This document shows, in pieces, positions 1 to 12,300 of a DNA stretch of 64,000 nt (its first letter is position 1; each line of letters begins with the position of its first letter). A model generated the notes under the pieces. The model ran no database searches. It saw only the letters and a program-made list of their open reading frames with translations, and had not been told where the DNA came from. The stretch is from positions 744,001 to 808,000 of the forward strand of contig MSED01000001.1 of the NCBI GenBank assembly GCA_002099365.1, written 5' to 3'. Made by a program: the position numbers and the translations under genes. This DNA is from Phialophora verrucosa (taxonomy: Eukaryota; Ascomycota; Eurotiomycetes; Chaetothyriales; Herpotrichiellaceae).

Positions 1-1144
1 CTGCGCCGGCTACCAACAAAGAGACACGAGCGGTCCCACTCATCTGACAATTATTCGAAACCTGGCTCTGGGTTAGATGACTGCGGAACATAGCCATTGT
101 GTTTGCCGAAGTGCTTCCATCGATCGCATGAATCACTAACACAATTGGACTGTGTCAGGGTCCAGACTATTCGCGGAATTCTACAATGGCTCACCGTTGC
201 TGCGGTTGTGGTCGAAATATTTCATGTCAACTGGCAGAGAAGTGTGCTTGGCTGTGCCACCAGACTTGACGCTGTACTGAGGAGAAAGCGAATATTCCAC
301 ACTGCCACGTCTCTAATCAAAACATCTGAGGAACATGGCCAAAAGGACAGACTGTGTATGCTGGCGTGTCGAGACAAGCTCTGGTGTGCGTTTGATTTAC
401 ACTTCGATCGAGAAACGGTTGAGCCTAAGCAGCACGCGAGCGACTCAGGAGGCTCCTGCGTCCGCCTTCACGTGCCCAGCCCCGGCCTGTTAAGCTCTTC
501 GGTGGCTCTCGCTTTAACCCGAGAACAGACCCAACGGCCGAAAGATGGCGTAACTGAAAGCTCTTTGACCACTGACATGGCCCCTTTGCCACGGCGGCCC
601 TGGTCGACGGACTGGGAGATTCTCCAGGACCAGGACTGGGCCCTGCCGATTGCGTATTCCGTCCCCGTGTGGAGAGGGTGCTTGGGTGCTTTTGCTTTGT
701 GCGCCGCCGTCTTTCGCCCTCGACAAAAGGTGAGTGACTGCAATCCACCTCCCACTCACCCGCATTCGCAATTCTCGTTTTGCAGCATCCTCACGTCGCT
801 CATGCCTCTTCCTCAGTCACCTGCGTCCAATCTTCCTGTACGGGTCTAGTACTCTCCACCACACTGTCTCGCTCCTGCCAAACGTTTTCTGTCGCCTGAA
901 CGGCTGATTTGCTTCCTTTGCCAAAAACTCTCAACCGCTCGCTCCCAAATTTACCCGTTGACTCGCCCGCGCACTCTCCGACCTCAAGCTCTTCATATCA
1001 ACCGACCGAACTCGACAGCGAACCGCTTTCACTTGGTTGGCTATGCACAGAGTGCTAGAGGGCACTGCCTCTTGATGGGCGCAACCAAGATATTGACCTT
1101 TCGTCCGCCGCGCACCGGTCGCTGTACTTTTGGGAGGGCTTAAG
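1..1144. other. Upstream non-coding region of the 7-TM gene
   Basis: I see no convincing gene here. The long open frame at 97-849 starts on GTG and has no recognisable motif. The stretch from about 860 to 960 is pyrimidine-rich, as fungal core promoters often are. A GTGAGT donor at 730 and a TTTTGCAG acceptor ending at 785 would make a plausible 56-base 5' leader intron, but nothing confirms it. Confidence 0.4.
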
Positions 1145-2568
1145 ATGAGCCCGATACCTGTGATTGAACATGTTTTGCGCACTCTGGTCAGGCGCGATGA
1201 GCCCGATAATCCAGAGGACAGACCAAGTGATCCAAATGGTCTGGTTCTTGAAGCATGGGGTGAGTTCTGCGGGGAGTCGTTGTCCAACTTGAAGAAGATA
1301 AGATCCGCCAACTGACACACACACCCTCGGGAACAGCTCAAGGATATATGGTGGGGTCACTCATCATTATGTCCTGCATCACACTTGCAAACATGCGAAG
1401 AGGTGTCCTGCTGCACAAGTTGATTTTACTAGAGGTATGTTTGACCTCTGCGAGAGTTGATCGGCCGGGACTGAGCTGATGGACTCGATAGCTTGTCCTC
1501 GGATACTGGCAGGGGTTCTTCATCCTGTTCAAACCACCCGTTTACGCCTGGTGGCTTTCAGTCGCAGCAATCCCGTTGAACACATCCTGGTGGCTGCACA
1601 ACGTGATTGCCTGGATGAAGCTTAGGCCTTTTCTGAACAAACTGGGCAGCCGGTTGTTCATCGGTACCGTTATCCTCGTCATCCCATACTGGATCGTTGA
1701 GATATACGCCAATTTTACCTACTTCCACAATGTCAACAAGGTTTTCCTGAAGACGAGGCCATGGGAGGCTCTATGTCGAGATCCGTGGTGGATATTGGCT
1801 GCTTGTCTGCTGATATACAACATCAAGACAAAGTATGATTTGACCCTGACCCAAATCATTCGAATCTCGCCCCGGTTCGCTGTGATGCTGGGCGCTATGG
1901 TCCTCAGTATTTGCTTTATTGTGCTGGACGTCCTGTCGGTCACCTCGGCTCTTAAGTCTGTGCTGCCGGTTGGGATCAACCCTTTCTGGAAATTATCCTT
2001 TGTCTTCAAGTGTTTGACCGACTCGGTTGTCTTAGACGACTTCAAGACAGCATTGGACCGACTCCGCGCATTCAAAATGAGCAGGCTTGGCAGCTTCGCT
2101 CTGGATGGAGCGGACAGCCGAAGTAAGAAGCACAAGGAAGCCATAACCAAGGCCAACAATTGGACGAATCCATCCCCAGTTGCGGACAAAGCTCAACCAG
2201 TCGCGCCTTTACCCGTCTTGCCCAGCTCTGATGGAGATCATGTCGCGCCACGATGGGAGGAGTTGAAACCGGGACGCTCAGATCATGTGGAAGATCCCGA
2301 CCCTACAGGAATTGTCCGGAACGGCTCAAGAGACCGTGATCCAGAGGTGAATCCTTTCGATACTATCGATGCGATCGACTACGCGGACCCTCAACGGGAA
2401 GCGAGCGATACTCACATGCTCAAATCGCAAACGAGTTGGCTACACAGACGGTCATCTGATGAAACCTCAGACGCCGATATCGAATATGCAATGGCTGTCC
2501 GCCAGGTAACGAATGATTCCATGGAGCAACAACGCAACAAAAATAAAAGCATCGGTGTTGCGAAATGA
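1145..2568 (+). CDS. Putative seven-transmembrane protein of unknown function
   Basis: I read three exons, 1145-1259, 1337-1434 and 1492-2568, giving 429 residues. Both introns (77 and 57 bases) have GTGAGT or GTATGT donors, and the first has a CTGAC branch site. Joining them keeps one frame and adds about 100 residues upstream of the Met at 1576. The N-terminal ~40 residues are hydrophilic. About seven hydrophobic segments follow (near residues 41-60, 68-86, 90-115, 126-146, 160-173, 185-210 and 219-238), then a ~190-residue polar, Asp/Ser-rich tail. The layout of short N-terminus, seven segments and long cytosolic-looking tail recalls a receptor, but I see no diagnostic GPCR motif. I know this protein type only as a conserved hypothetical membrane protein of filamentous fungi. 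The exon structure is fairly secure; the function is unknown. Confidence 0.72.
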
Positions 2569-3393
2569 AGCCGCCTGGGAATGGATGTTTTCGGCTCCCT
2601 TCTCTGGCGGCCATTTTATGGCATGCGCCCTGCACCATGCACCACCAAGACGTGATGAAGTTGTCAAGACTCGCCGACCGCCGCCTGGACATGTTCCAAC
2701 GACCCCAGGTCTGTACGAGTCGACCTCCGCCGTCTGAAAGTGCCCGATAGCTACACCGCTGAAGACACCAGTTTGGCTGGTGTTGCTTACCGGAGACAAA
2801 CAGCAAGGACGCAGGTATACGGGCACCTCGCCGTACATGGGCTTGTCGATGCCGTCGTCAGCCGGTGTACATATTGGGGAGAGATGCCAGGCCGCAGAGT
2901 CCCGAAGATATTGGCTCTGAAAGAGGGCTTTGCGCGGACAGACCTGTGGGACACTTCTTCATGTGTAGTGGTTTGTGGAAAGATACGAGGTACGGAATGA
3001 AGGACGAATCTTGGGAAAACTTGTTTGGTCTTTTGGAGTGCCATGATACCCCTGGTTTGTACGTGGTTCGATGTTTATAGCGAGGATAGTTTCAGGGGCA
3101 CTCGAATGAATTCACCACACGCGGCGGGCATTTAAGTGGGGCTCTTGACGCCTAACTTTAGGGCCTCTCGGCCTGTGAACGCGTCTGCGCGAACCCAAGA
3201 TCGAACGGCCAACACAAAATCATACACACCACTCGTATTTGCGGATCATCAACGCTTTGTTTCTTCGCTTTCTCTTCATCCCCCCGGACTTCTGTTCTTG
3301 TCAGCATTGCGCCGGCGTTGGAGGACCTAGCGTGCTGGCAAATGTCTCGATCGTCGGATTTTCTGTTTCCACTGACCAGCCGATGTACATCCC
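2569..3393. promoter_or_regulatory. Intergenic region with dynein promoter
   Basis: This lies between the 7-TM gene and the dynein heavy chain, both on the plus strand. The short open frames here overlap one another and carry no motif. A pyrimidine-rich tract at about 3256-3303 ends in TTGTCAG, which could be a leader-intron acceptor or the transcription start region of the dynein gene. Confidence 0.4.
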
Positions 3394-6300
3394 ATGGACG
3401 TCCTGTCGCCTAGAACTCCCAACGGGGACTCCGCTGCTGCCTCGTTGCTGGAACCCGTCGATCCTCTCCATGTCCTCCATCACATCGCTGCCTTGATTGA
3501 AACGACGCTCGGTGCGGCGAGGAGGGAGTTAGAGGCGGTGGGCAGTTTACTGTCCAAAGCCAGCCATGCAGATGCCGTTAACAAATGTGCCCGGTTTGCG
3601 GTCGACCCTCAGATTACGCTGTATGCTCAGAAGGATGTTCGGGAAGAGTTGGTTAATGGCCATAATGACACCCCAAGTCCGTTGACGGATGATCTTCTGT
3701 GGGATGACTCTGACCCGTTGGCAGAAATCGAACATGTGTACACCCTATCATCCGAACTTAGTCCCGCGCCGACGACGGTTGCCACGATTGCTTTCCTGAA
3801 GCTCTCTGGGCCTCTCGATGGTCGAAAGTCGATGGCCAGTCAGATTCAAGTCTTCCACCTTCCAGGCTCCTACAACATCAGCGGCGAAACAGCCACCACT
3901 GGAGATGCCATCTCACCCTACGAAGTCGTCTACTCACTCCTGCACAATGTTCTCAGTCCTTACTTCGAGGCCTATACCCGGCAACAGGGCTCCACGGCCC
4001 GGAATTGGTATGATCCCCAGGCAAAAGGAGGCGTTCCGGGTGCAAAGAGAAGGATCGCAGAACTGGAAATGAGCTTGCTTCACTTGCAACAGAATACCGA
4101 CATTCCCATGATACATCTTCCAATGCACGAAGTCGTGATGGGAGCCATGCAAGATGCAGAAGCCCAGGGCAAAGCACCTTCTGTACAGTTGATCCCGGCG
4201 CATGTTCTCGAGAACACCACCGTCCTGAACAGCATTCAAAACCATGTCAATGCGTGGATCAAGTCGATACAGAATATCACAAAGTTCACCAAGGATGTGA
4301 AGGATGCCGCTCCCACCCAGGCATCCGCAGCTCAAGAGATCAACTTCTGGCTCTCGATGGAGGCTGCTTTGAACAAGCTGGTAGAGGAGATAAGCCTCGA
4401 CCACGTCCGTTTGACCCTGGAAATCCTCAAGAAGGCCAAGCGGCAACAGGCCGTTGTCAGTTTCGAGACGGACACTGGCTGGAGGGACTCTCTCGACGTT
4501 GTGCGAAACTACAATACTCTCATGCGCGACTTTCCCCTCGAGGAGTTGTCCTCCGCAACCTCGCTGCAAAAGCTGGCAGAAGCCCTGGTCCTGATCTTCA
4601 ACCACCTGAACAAGAAGTGGAGGGTCTGCAACTATCCTATCCGGCGAGCTCTGAGGTTGGTGGAGGGCATCTCGGAAGACATGAACACCCACGTCCTCCG
4701 CTTGCTCCAAGGCCGGGCCATCATGTCGTTGAGCTGGGTCGAGTTCACCGAGCTCATGGACACGGTCAATCTGGTTTGGGAAACGTGGGACGATCAAATG
4801 AAAAGCTTTACCACCGTCGCTCGAGAGATCACCCGGCGCAAGAACGCCGATTTCGTGCCGGTCAAGATTGTTCCTAGACATGCTCAAACCCAGGAGCGAC
4901 TGCGCTATGTCTATCAATTCCGAAACGATCACGAACAACTGCGCCGAACCATTGTCAACGTCCTCGGACCTAAGGCTAGAGCGAACGACTCAACTCAGCT
5001 AGCAGATGACACCGGTGTTGCGGTGATCGAGGAGCTTGGGGACGTCGATGCCGTGGAAGAAGTTGCTGGAGCCTATGAAATTGTGCGTCATGTAGACATC
5101 CTCGACGTATCACCCAAAGGCACGGAAATCTGGGTTCAAGCCGAAATGCAGTACACTGAGCGGACATCCCGTGTCGAGGACTCGATCATCACAAGGTTAA
5201 GAGATCGTCTGGGAAGAGCGAAGACGGCAAATGAGATGTTCCGGGTCTTCGAGAAGTTCAACGCCCTGCTCGTCAGACCTAAAGTTCGGGGTGCCATCGG
5301 AGCGTACCAGGCCCAGCTTTTGGACCACGTCAAGACCGCGATCGCCGCCCTCCACGAGAGATTCAAGCAGCAGTATGGTGGCTCGGAGGCACAGATGATG
5401 GCTCAACTCCGTGACATCCCTCCAGTTGCCGGTGCTATTCTCTGGGTCCGCCAGATCGAGGTCCAATTGGAAAATTACATGTCGAAGGTCCAAGCAGTCC
5501 TGGGCGAAGAGTGGATGCTCTATACCGAAGGAGAAAAATTGCAGGCAGAGAGCCAGATGTTTCGAAAGAAGCTCACGACTAGGGACATCTACGAAGCATG
5601 GCTCCGAGATATCCAAGCTAGAGACATTTCCGTCACCGGCAGGCTGTTCACCATTTCGCGAAGTCGCGCTTCCAACGGGGCCATGGAGCTCATTGTGAAC
5701 TTCGACAACCATGCAATCTCCCTCTTCAAGGAAGTCCGGAACCTCAGCTGGCTCAACTATCAGATTCCACACCGGATAGCAACAACCGCCAAACAGGCCC
5801 AGCGCGTGTATCCGTACGCGCTTAGCCTAATGGAAAGCGTAGCAGGGTACTTTGCCGCATTTCGGGCAATTCAAGAAATACCAGACATGGCACCACTGAT
5901 GGCAGGCTACGGAAAGGAGGTCCAAAGCCTTTTTGGAACGGGCATCAAGTTAAAGTGGGACTCTTTTATCCATTCGTACGAACTGCACATCAAGGGGAAG
6001 GCCACCACGAACGATTCGGCGCATGTCCAGTACGTACGCGACTTGGCTGCAGCCGTCACCACGCTTCAAAATAAGACTGTCATCGTGCGAAACCTCGACC
6101 AGACCATCCAGCAAGCGATTTCAGAGATGAAGACATGTCCATACACGGCCAAGAAGTTTCAGGCGCAGATGGATGTCATTCAGAATGCGGTGGACAAGAT
6201 GAATCTGGAAAATTACTCGAATCTGTCAAGCTGGGTCTCTCAGTTGAACATGCAGTTGCGTCAGATCTTTGAGCACCGACTACAAGCGGCTCTGAAGCAC

Positions 6301-9300
6301 TGGACCGCTACGTTCACGTCGGCGGGAGAGCAATATTCCGCCGTTGAAGAAACAGTTTACAATGTGCAGTTTCCTCAGACGCAGATTGAAATAATGATGA
6401 ACAATCAGACCGTCTTCGTCGACCCTCCTCTGAATTTCGTCAGAGCGTCTTGGATACATCAACTTGAAGACTGGTTGGATATTCTGTGCCATTTGCCGCA
6501 GATTAGGGCGTTTCGTTATCAAGTGACTGCCGATATTGGGGCTGCGCAACAGGTGCCAACCTTTACTGACTTACCCATGCTCAACGTGGAGGCGCTCCAG
6601 GCTGCTTACAGCGCGATTGACGCCAGGGTTGAAGACATGTCTGTCTACCTCGAGGAATGGTACACTTACCAGAACTTATGGGATCTCCGCAGTGACCAGT
6701 TTCGTGAAGTTCTCGGTGACGATCTGGCTCAGTGGCATCAACTACTGCAGGAGGTCCGCCATGCCCGGTCCACCTTTGACACATCAGAGGGACGCAAGAC
6801 TTTCGGGAGCGTTGTTTTCGACTACGAGCAGGTACAAGCGAAGATCACACAGAAGTATGACCAGTGGCAATATGAGATCACGAGCAAGTTCGGCGGCATT
6901 CTCGGGAACCGCATGGCAGAAGTCTACTCTGAAATGAAACGATCCCGTTCGGAGCTTGAAAATCAGTCTCTTGAGGCGTCTTCAACTGCCCAAGCTGTTG
7001 CGTTCATCACCACCGTTCAGCAATGTCGGCGTAATGCGATACTATGGGAGCCCGAGGTCGAGATCTTCCGGCAAGGTCAGACCACTCTTTCCCGTCAGCG
7101 GTACAACTTCCCCAATGACTGGCTCTATGCAAATCAAGTCAGCGACGAGTGGGATGCCTTTGAAGAGATCTTGAACCGCAAGAGCAAGGTTGTCGAAGAT
7201 CAGACAGATGCGCTCCGTGCCAATATCAGTGCGGAGGATCGTGTCATCGGTGGTCGGATAGCTGATGTGGTTGCGCAGTGGACCGAAGAGAAACCAGTGT
7301 CGGGTACCATCCCCCCTGCTGAAGCTGCCGAGCTTCTGCGGATGTACGAAGGACGCATGCAGAAGTTGCTGGGAGAAGCAGAGACGGTGTCACGAGCGAA
7401 AGAAGCACTTGCATTGCCATTGGTCCGGGACAACGCCCTGACTGCAGCGCTCGAAGAGGTGAACGACTTTAAATCTGTCTGGTCTGCGCTGTCTACGATA
7501 TGGCAGAGCATAACCGAGCTCCGCGATATGCTATGGACTAGCCTTCAGCCTCGTAAATTGCGGCAGTCACTGGAGGCTCTTGTGAAGATGACAAAAGAAA
7601 TGCCCAGCCGCATGCGACAGTACGCCGCCTTTGAGCACGTTCAGAACGTCCTTCGACAACTGATCAAGGCAAATCCTCTCCTGACCGATCTCAAGTCGGA
7701 TGCGATTCGAGAACGACACTGGCTGAAAATCTTCAAAGCCTTGAGACCTAACAAGCGATATTCGGAGGTCTCAATGACCCTAGGAGACGTGTGGGACCTT
7801 CAGCCTGTCACCAGCGAATCTACAATTCGAGACATTATCGTCCAAGCCCGTGGAGAACTGGCACTGGAAGAGTTCGTTCGACAGGTGCGAGAGACCTGGC
7901 AGAGCTATCCGCTTGATCTGGTCAATTATCAGAACAAATGCCGCCTGATCCGGGGCTGGGATGACCTCTTCTCCAAATGCAGCGAGAACCTGAATTCCCT
8001 CCAAGCCATGCGCCACTCGCCGTATTACAAAGAATTCGAGGAAGAAGCTTCGTCGTGGGAGGACAAGCTGAACCGCGTTCATGTTCTATTCGACGTCTGG
8101 ATCGATGTCCAGAGACAATGGGTCTATCTCGAAGGCGTCTTTACCGGTAACAACGACATCAAGCATCTTCTGCCAACCGAGTCCAGTAGATTCTCAAACA
8201 TCAACACCGAGTTCTCGGCAGTGATGAAGAAGGTCTACAAATCGCCGTTCGTGATGGATGTCCTTTCGATCCCCGGTGTCCAGAAGTCCCTCGAGCGACT
8301 GGCCGAGCTTTTAAGCAAGATCCAGAAAGCCTTAGGCGAGTATCTCGAGCGTGAGCGTGTGTCATTCCCACGGTTCTACTTCGTTGGCGACGAGGACTTA
8401 CTCGAGATCATTGGCAACAGCAACGACAGCACGCGTGTCGCCAAACACTTCAAAAAGATGTTCGCGGGAATTTCTGGTGCCGAAGTCAGCGACGACAACA
8501 CGATTACTGCGGTCACCTCAAAGGAAGGCGAAGTTGTCGTGCTCAAGAAGGAAGTGTCTCTGATCAAGCTGCCCAAGATTAACGATTGGCTTTCGGCACT
8601 TGACAACAGCGTGAAGCAGACCTTGGCCGAACTGCTTACAGAAGCCGTTGCAGCTTTCAGACCGCTGTTTACCGCCGACGACCTTAATGTGGAGCAATTC
8701 CAGGACTATATGAGGAGGTTCCCTGCGCAGATCATGATACTTGGCGCTCAGGTCGTCTGGACTGATCTAGTCCAGGAAGCACTCGAAGCGGAGGGACAAG
8801 GCTTATCGAAGCTTCACGAGTACGAAATCCGATTGCTCAACCTTTTGGCCGAAAGTGTGCTGCACAACTTGCCCGTGCTCACCCGCAAGAAGTGCGAGCA
8901 TCTCATCACCGAGGCTGTTCATCAACGTGACGTCGTCGCGAAGCTCATGGAGGCCGAAGCCAACACACCCGGGCACCATCTCTGGATCCTGCAGATGCGC
9001 TATGTTTATGACCCTAACGCAGAGTTAATGGGCCGCTTACGCATTCAGATGGCTAACGCAGACCTTGACTATGGATATGAATATCTGGGTGTCCCAGATC
9101 GACTCGTTCGGACACCCCTCACCGATCGCTGTTTTTTGACGTTGACGCAAGCTCTCTGTCAGCGACTGGGTGGTTCCCCCTATGGTCCTGCCGGAACAGG
9201 AAAGACTGAGTCAGTCAAGGCATTGGGACTTCAACTGGGACGTTTCACGCTGGTCTTCTGCTGCGACGACACGTTTGACTTCCAGGCCATGGGCCGCATC

Positions 9301-12300
9301 TTCTTGGGTCTGTGTCAGGTCGGAGCTTGGGGATGCTTTGACGAATTCAATCGACTTGAAGAAAGAATCCTTTCGGCCGTCTCTCAGCAGATCCAGAACA
9401 TCCAGATTGGCCTCAAGAACACTACAAATGAGCAGAAGGCACAAATCGAACTTGTTGGTCGCCGATTCAAGGTCAACCCGAATACGGGCTTGTTTATCAC
9501 CATGAATCCCGGCTACGCTGGCCGCTCCAACTTGCCTGACAATCTGAAGAAGCTTTTCAGAAGTGTTGCTATGTCCAAGCCGGATAAGGAATTGATTGCG
9601 GAAGTCATGCTATTTTCGCAGGGTTTCAAGCAAGCCAAGCACATTTCGCACCAAGTCGTTCCGTTCTTTGACCACTGCGCCCGCCGACTCTCGAAGCAAC
9701 CCCACTACGACTTTGGCTTGCGGGCACTGAAGAGTGTCCTCGTCAGCTCTGGTGGCCTCAAGCGCATACGCATGCAGAGCTCAGAAGCCAGACTCAGCGA
9801 CGAAAGCGTTCTTGAACCTCAGATCATTGTACAGAGCATTCGAGAAACAGTCTCTCCCAAACTCATCAAGCAGGATGTCGAGACACTTGTTGACCTACAG
9901 GCCCGAGACTTCCCTGGCGTGGAATATGTTCCTGCGGACATGGGTCAACTTATTTCAGCCATCAAGGAAGTTATGCAAGAACATCATCTCACCGAAAGCG
10001 AAGCTTGGATGACAAAGATACTGCAGCTGTATCAAATCCAGAACATTCACCATGGTGTCATGATGGTGGGGCAGTCCGCTTCTGGCAAATCTGCAATCTG
10101 GAGAGTTCTGCTTCAGGCTCTGCAGAAGGTTGAGGGCATTGAAGGCGTACACCACGTTATCGATCCTAAAGTGATGTCGAAAGAAGCTCTCTACGGCAGT
10201 CTCGACAGCACTACCCGAGAATGGACGGACGGCTTATTTACCGCCAGCTTGCGAAAGATCGTTGACAATCTTCGCGGGGAAGACAGCAAGCGGCATTGGA
10301 TTGTTTTCGATGGCGATGTCGATCCGGAGTGGGTGGAAAACCTGAACAGCGTGCTCGACGACAACAAGCTGCTCACTCTGCCAAACGGTGAAAGACTGAA
10401 TCTGCCGCCCAATGTTCGAATCATGTTCGAAGTCGAAAGCTTGAAGTACGCCACACTTGCAACGGTCAGTCGCTGCGGTATGGTGTGGTTCTCGGATGAT
10501 ACCGTCAGTCCGTCTTTGATGATTGACCATTACCTGCAAAAGCTGGCAGATCGTACCTTTGAAGACCTCGACGACGAAATCAAAGCAGCCGGTCTCGGTG
10601 CAAAGGCTGAAGAAACGCAACGACATGTGGTGGAGACTCTGCGAGCGCTGATTGAGCGGGATAGTTTCCTTCTTAAAGCACTGTCCACAGCGAAGAATCA
10701 CAAACATATCATGGAGTTTACCGCCGCCCGAGCGCTTGACAGTCTCTTCAGTCTCTTGGCCAAAGGTTGCCGAACAATTCTGGAGTACAACTTGAACCAT
10801 CCTGAATTTCCCCTGGAAGTGGAGCAGACTGAAGCCTTCATCTCGAAGAAGCTTTTGCTGGCGACTGTGTGGAGCTTTGTGGGCGATGCATCGTTGACCA
10901 TTCGCAAGGAGTTTGGTGACTTCCTGTCAACGATGACCAATATCGACCTTCCAGGCCTGGACAGCACTGCTTCGCTCATCGACTACGACGTGACGCTGCC
11001 CCATGCACAATGGGTACCTTGGCAGTCTCAAGTTCCTACCATTGACTTGAACACTCATTCCATCACTCAGACCGATGTGATTATTCCCACGATGGACACT
11101 GTGCGCCACGAAGATGTCTTGTACTCGTGGTTGGCAGAGCACAAACCGCTGATGCTCTGCGGTCCACCGGGTTCTGGTAAAACAATGACTCTCTTTAGTG
11201 CACTCCGCAAACTCCCGGATATGGAAGTCGTTGGCCTCAACTTCTCCAGTGCCACTCAGCCAGATTTGATCATTAAGACATTCGAACAATACTGTGAGTA
11301 CAAGAAGACGTTGAACGGAATGGTACTCTCGCCTACCCAGCTTGGCCGATGGTTGGTCATCTTCTGCGACGAAATCAATCTTCCAGCACCTGACAAGTAC
11401 GGTACCCAACGAGCTATCAGCTTCTTGCGGCAGCTTGTGGAACAGAATGGTTTCTGGCGCACGTCAGATCGAGCTTGGGTCAGTCTGGAGCGCATCCAGT
11501 TCGTTGGTGCTTGCAATCCGCCAGAAGATGCGGGTCGTCACCCAATGGGTGACCGGTTCTTGCGGCACGCACCTGTGGTCATGGTCGACTATCCTGGTGA
11601 AGTTTCCTTGACACAAATCTATGGCACATTCAACAACGCAGTCCTTAAGGTTGTGCCATCCTTACGTGGATTTGCCGACGCATTGACACATGCCATGGTC
11701 GACTTTTACCTGAAGTCACAAGCCAAATTCACACCCGATATCCAGCCGCATTACGTCTACTCGCCCAGAGAGTTGACCCGATGGGTTCGTGGAATATACG
11801 AAGCCATAGCGCCTCTTGAGCACCTCTCCTTAGAAGGACTGCTTCGTATCTGGGCGCATGAGGCGTTGCGCTTGTTCCAAGATCGACTCGTTGAACAAGA
11901 AGAGCGGCTCTGGACATCTGACATGGTCCGCCAGACGGCGCTGGAGCATTTCCCCACGGCAGATATCGACCAAGCTCTTCAAGGCCCGATCTTATTCTCG
12001 AATTGGCTGTCCAAGAACTATGTGTCTGTTGAACAAGAGAATCTGCGGGAGTTTGTCAAGGCACGCTTGAAGACATTCTGTGAAGAAGAGGTTGATGTCC
12101 CGCTTGTGCTCTTCAATGATGTTCTTGAGCATGCTCTACGCATCGATCGAGTATTCCGCCAACCTCAAGGCCATCTTATCCTCATCGGCACCAGCGGGAG
12201 TGGCAAGACAACACTGTCACGATTTGTTGCCTGGATGAATGGATTGAGCATATTCCAAATCAAAGTCCACGGCCGATACTCTGCGGAAGACTTCGATGAT

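Noticed and set aside
97..849. Long plus-strand open frame of 250 codons near the left edge
   Set aside because: It begins on GTG, has mixed composition with no motif, and lies in a promoter-like region. A leader intron at 730-785 fits better.
3934..4938. 334-codon minus-strand frame inside the dynein gene
   Set aside because: It is the antisense shadow of a strongly supported conserved coding region, as are the frames at 14034-14774 (minus) and 4254-4877 (plus, alternate frame).
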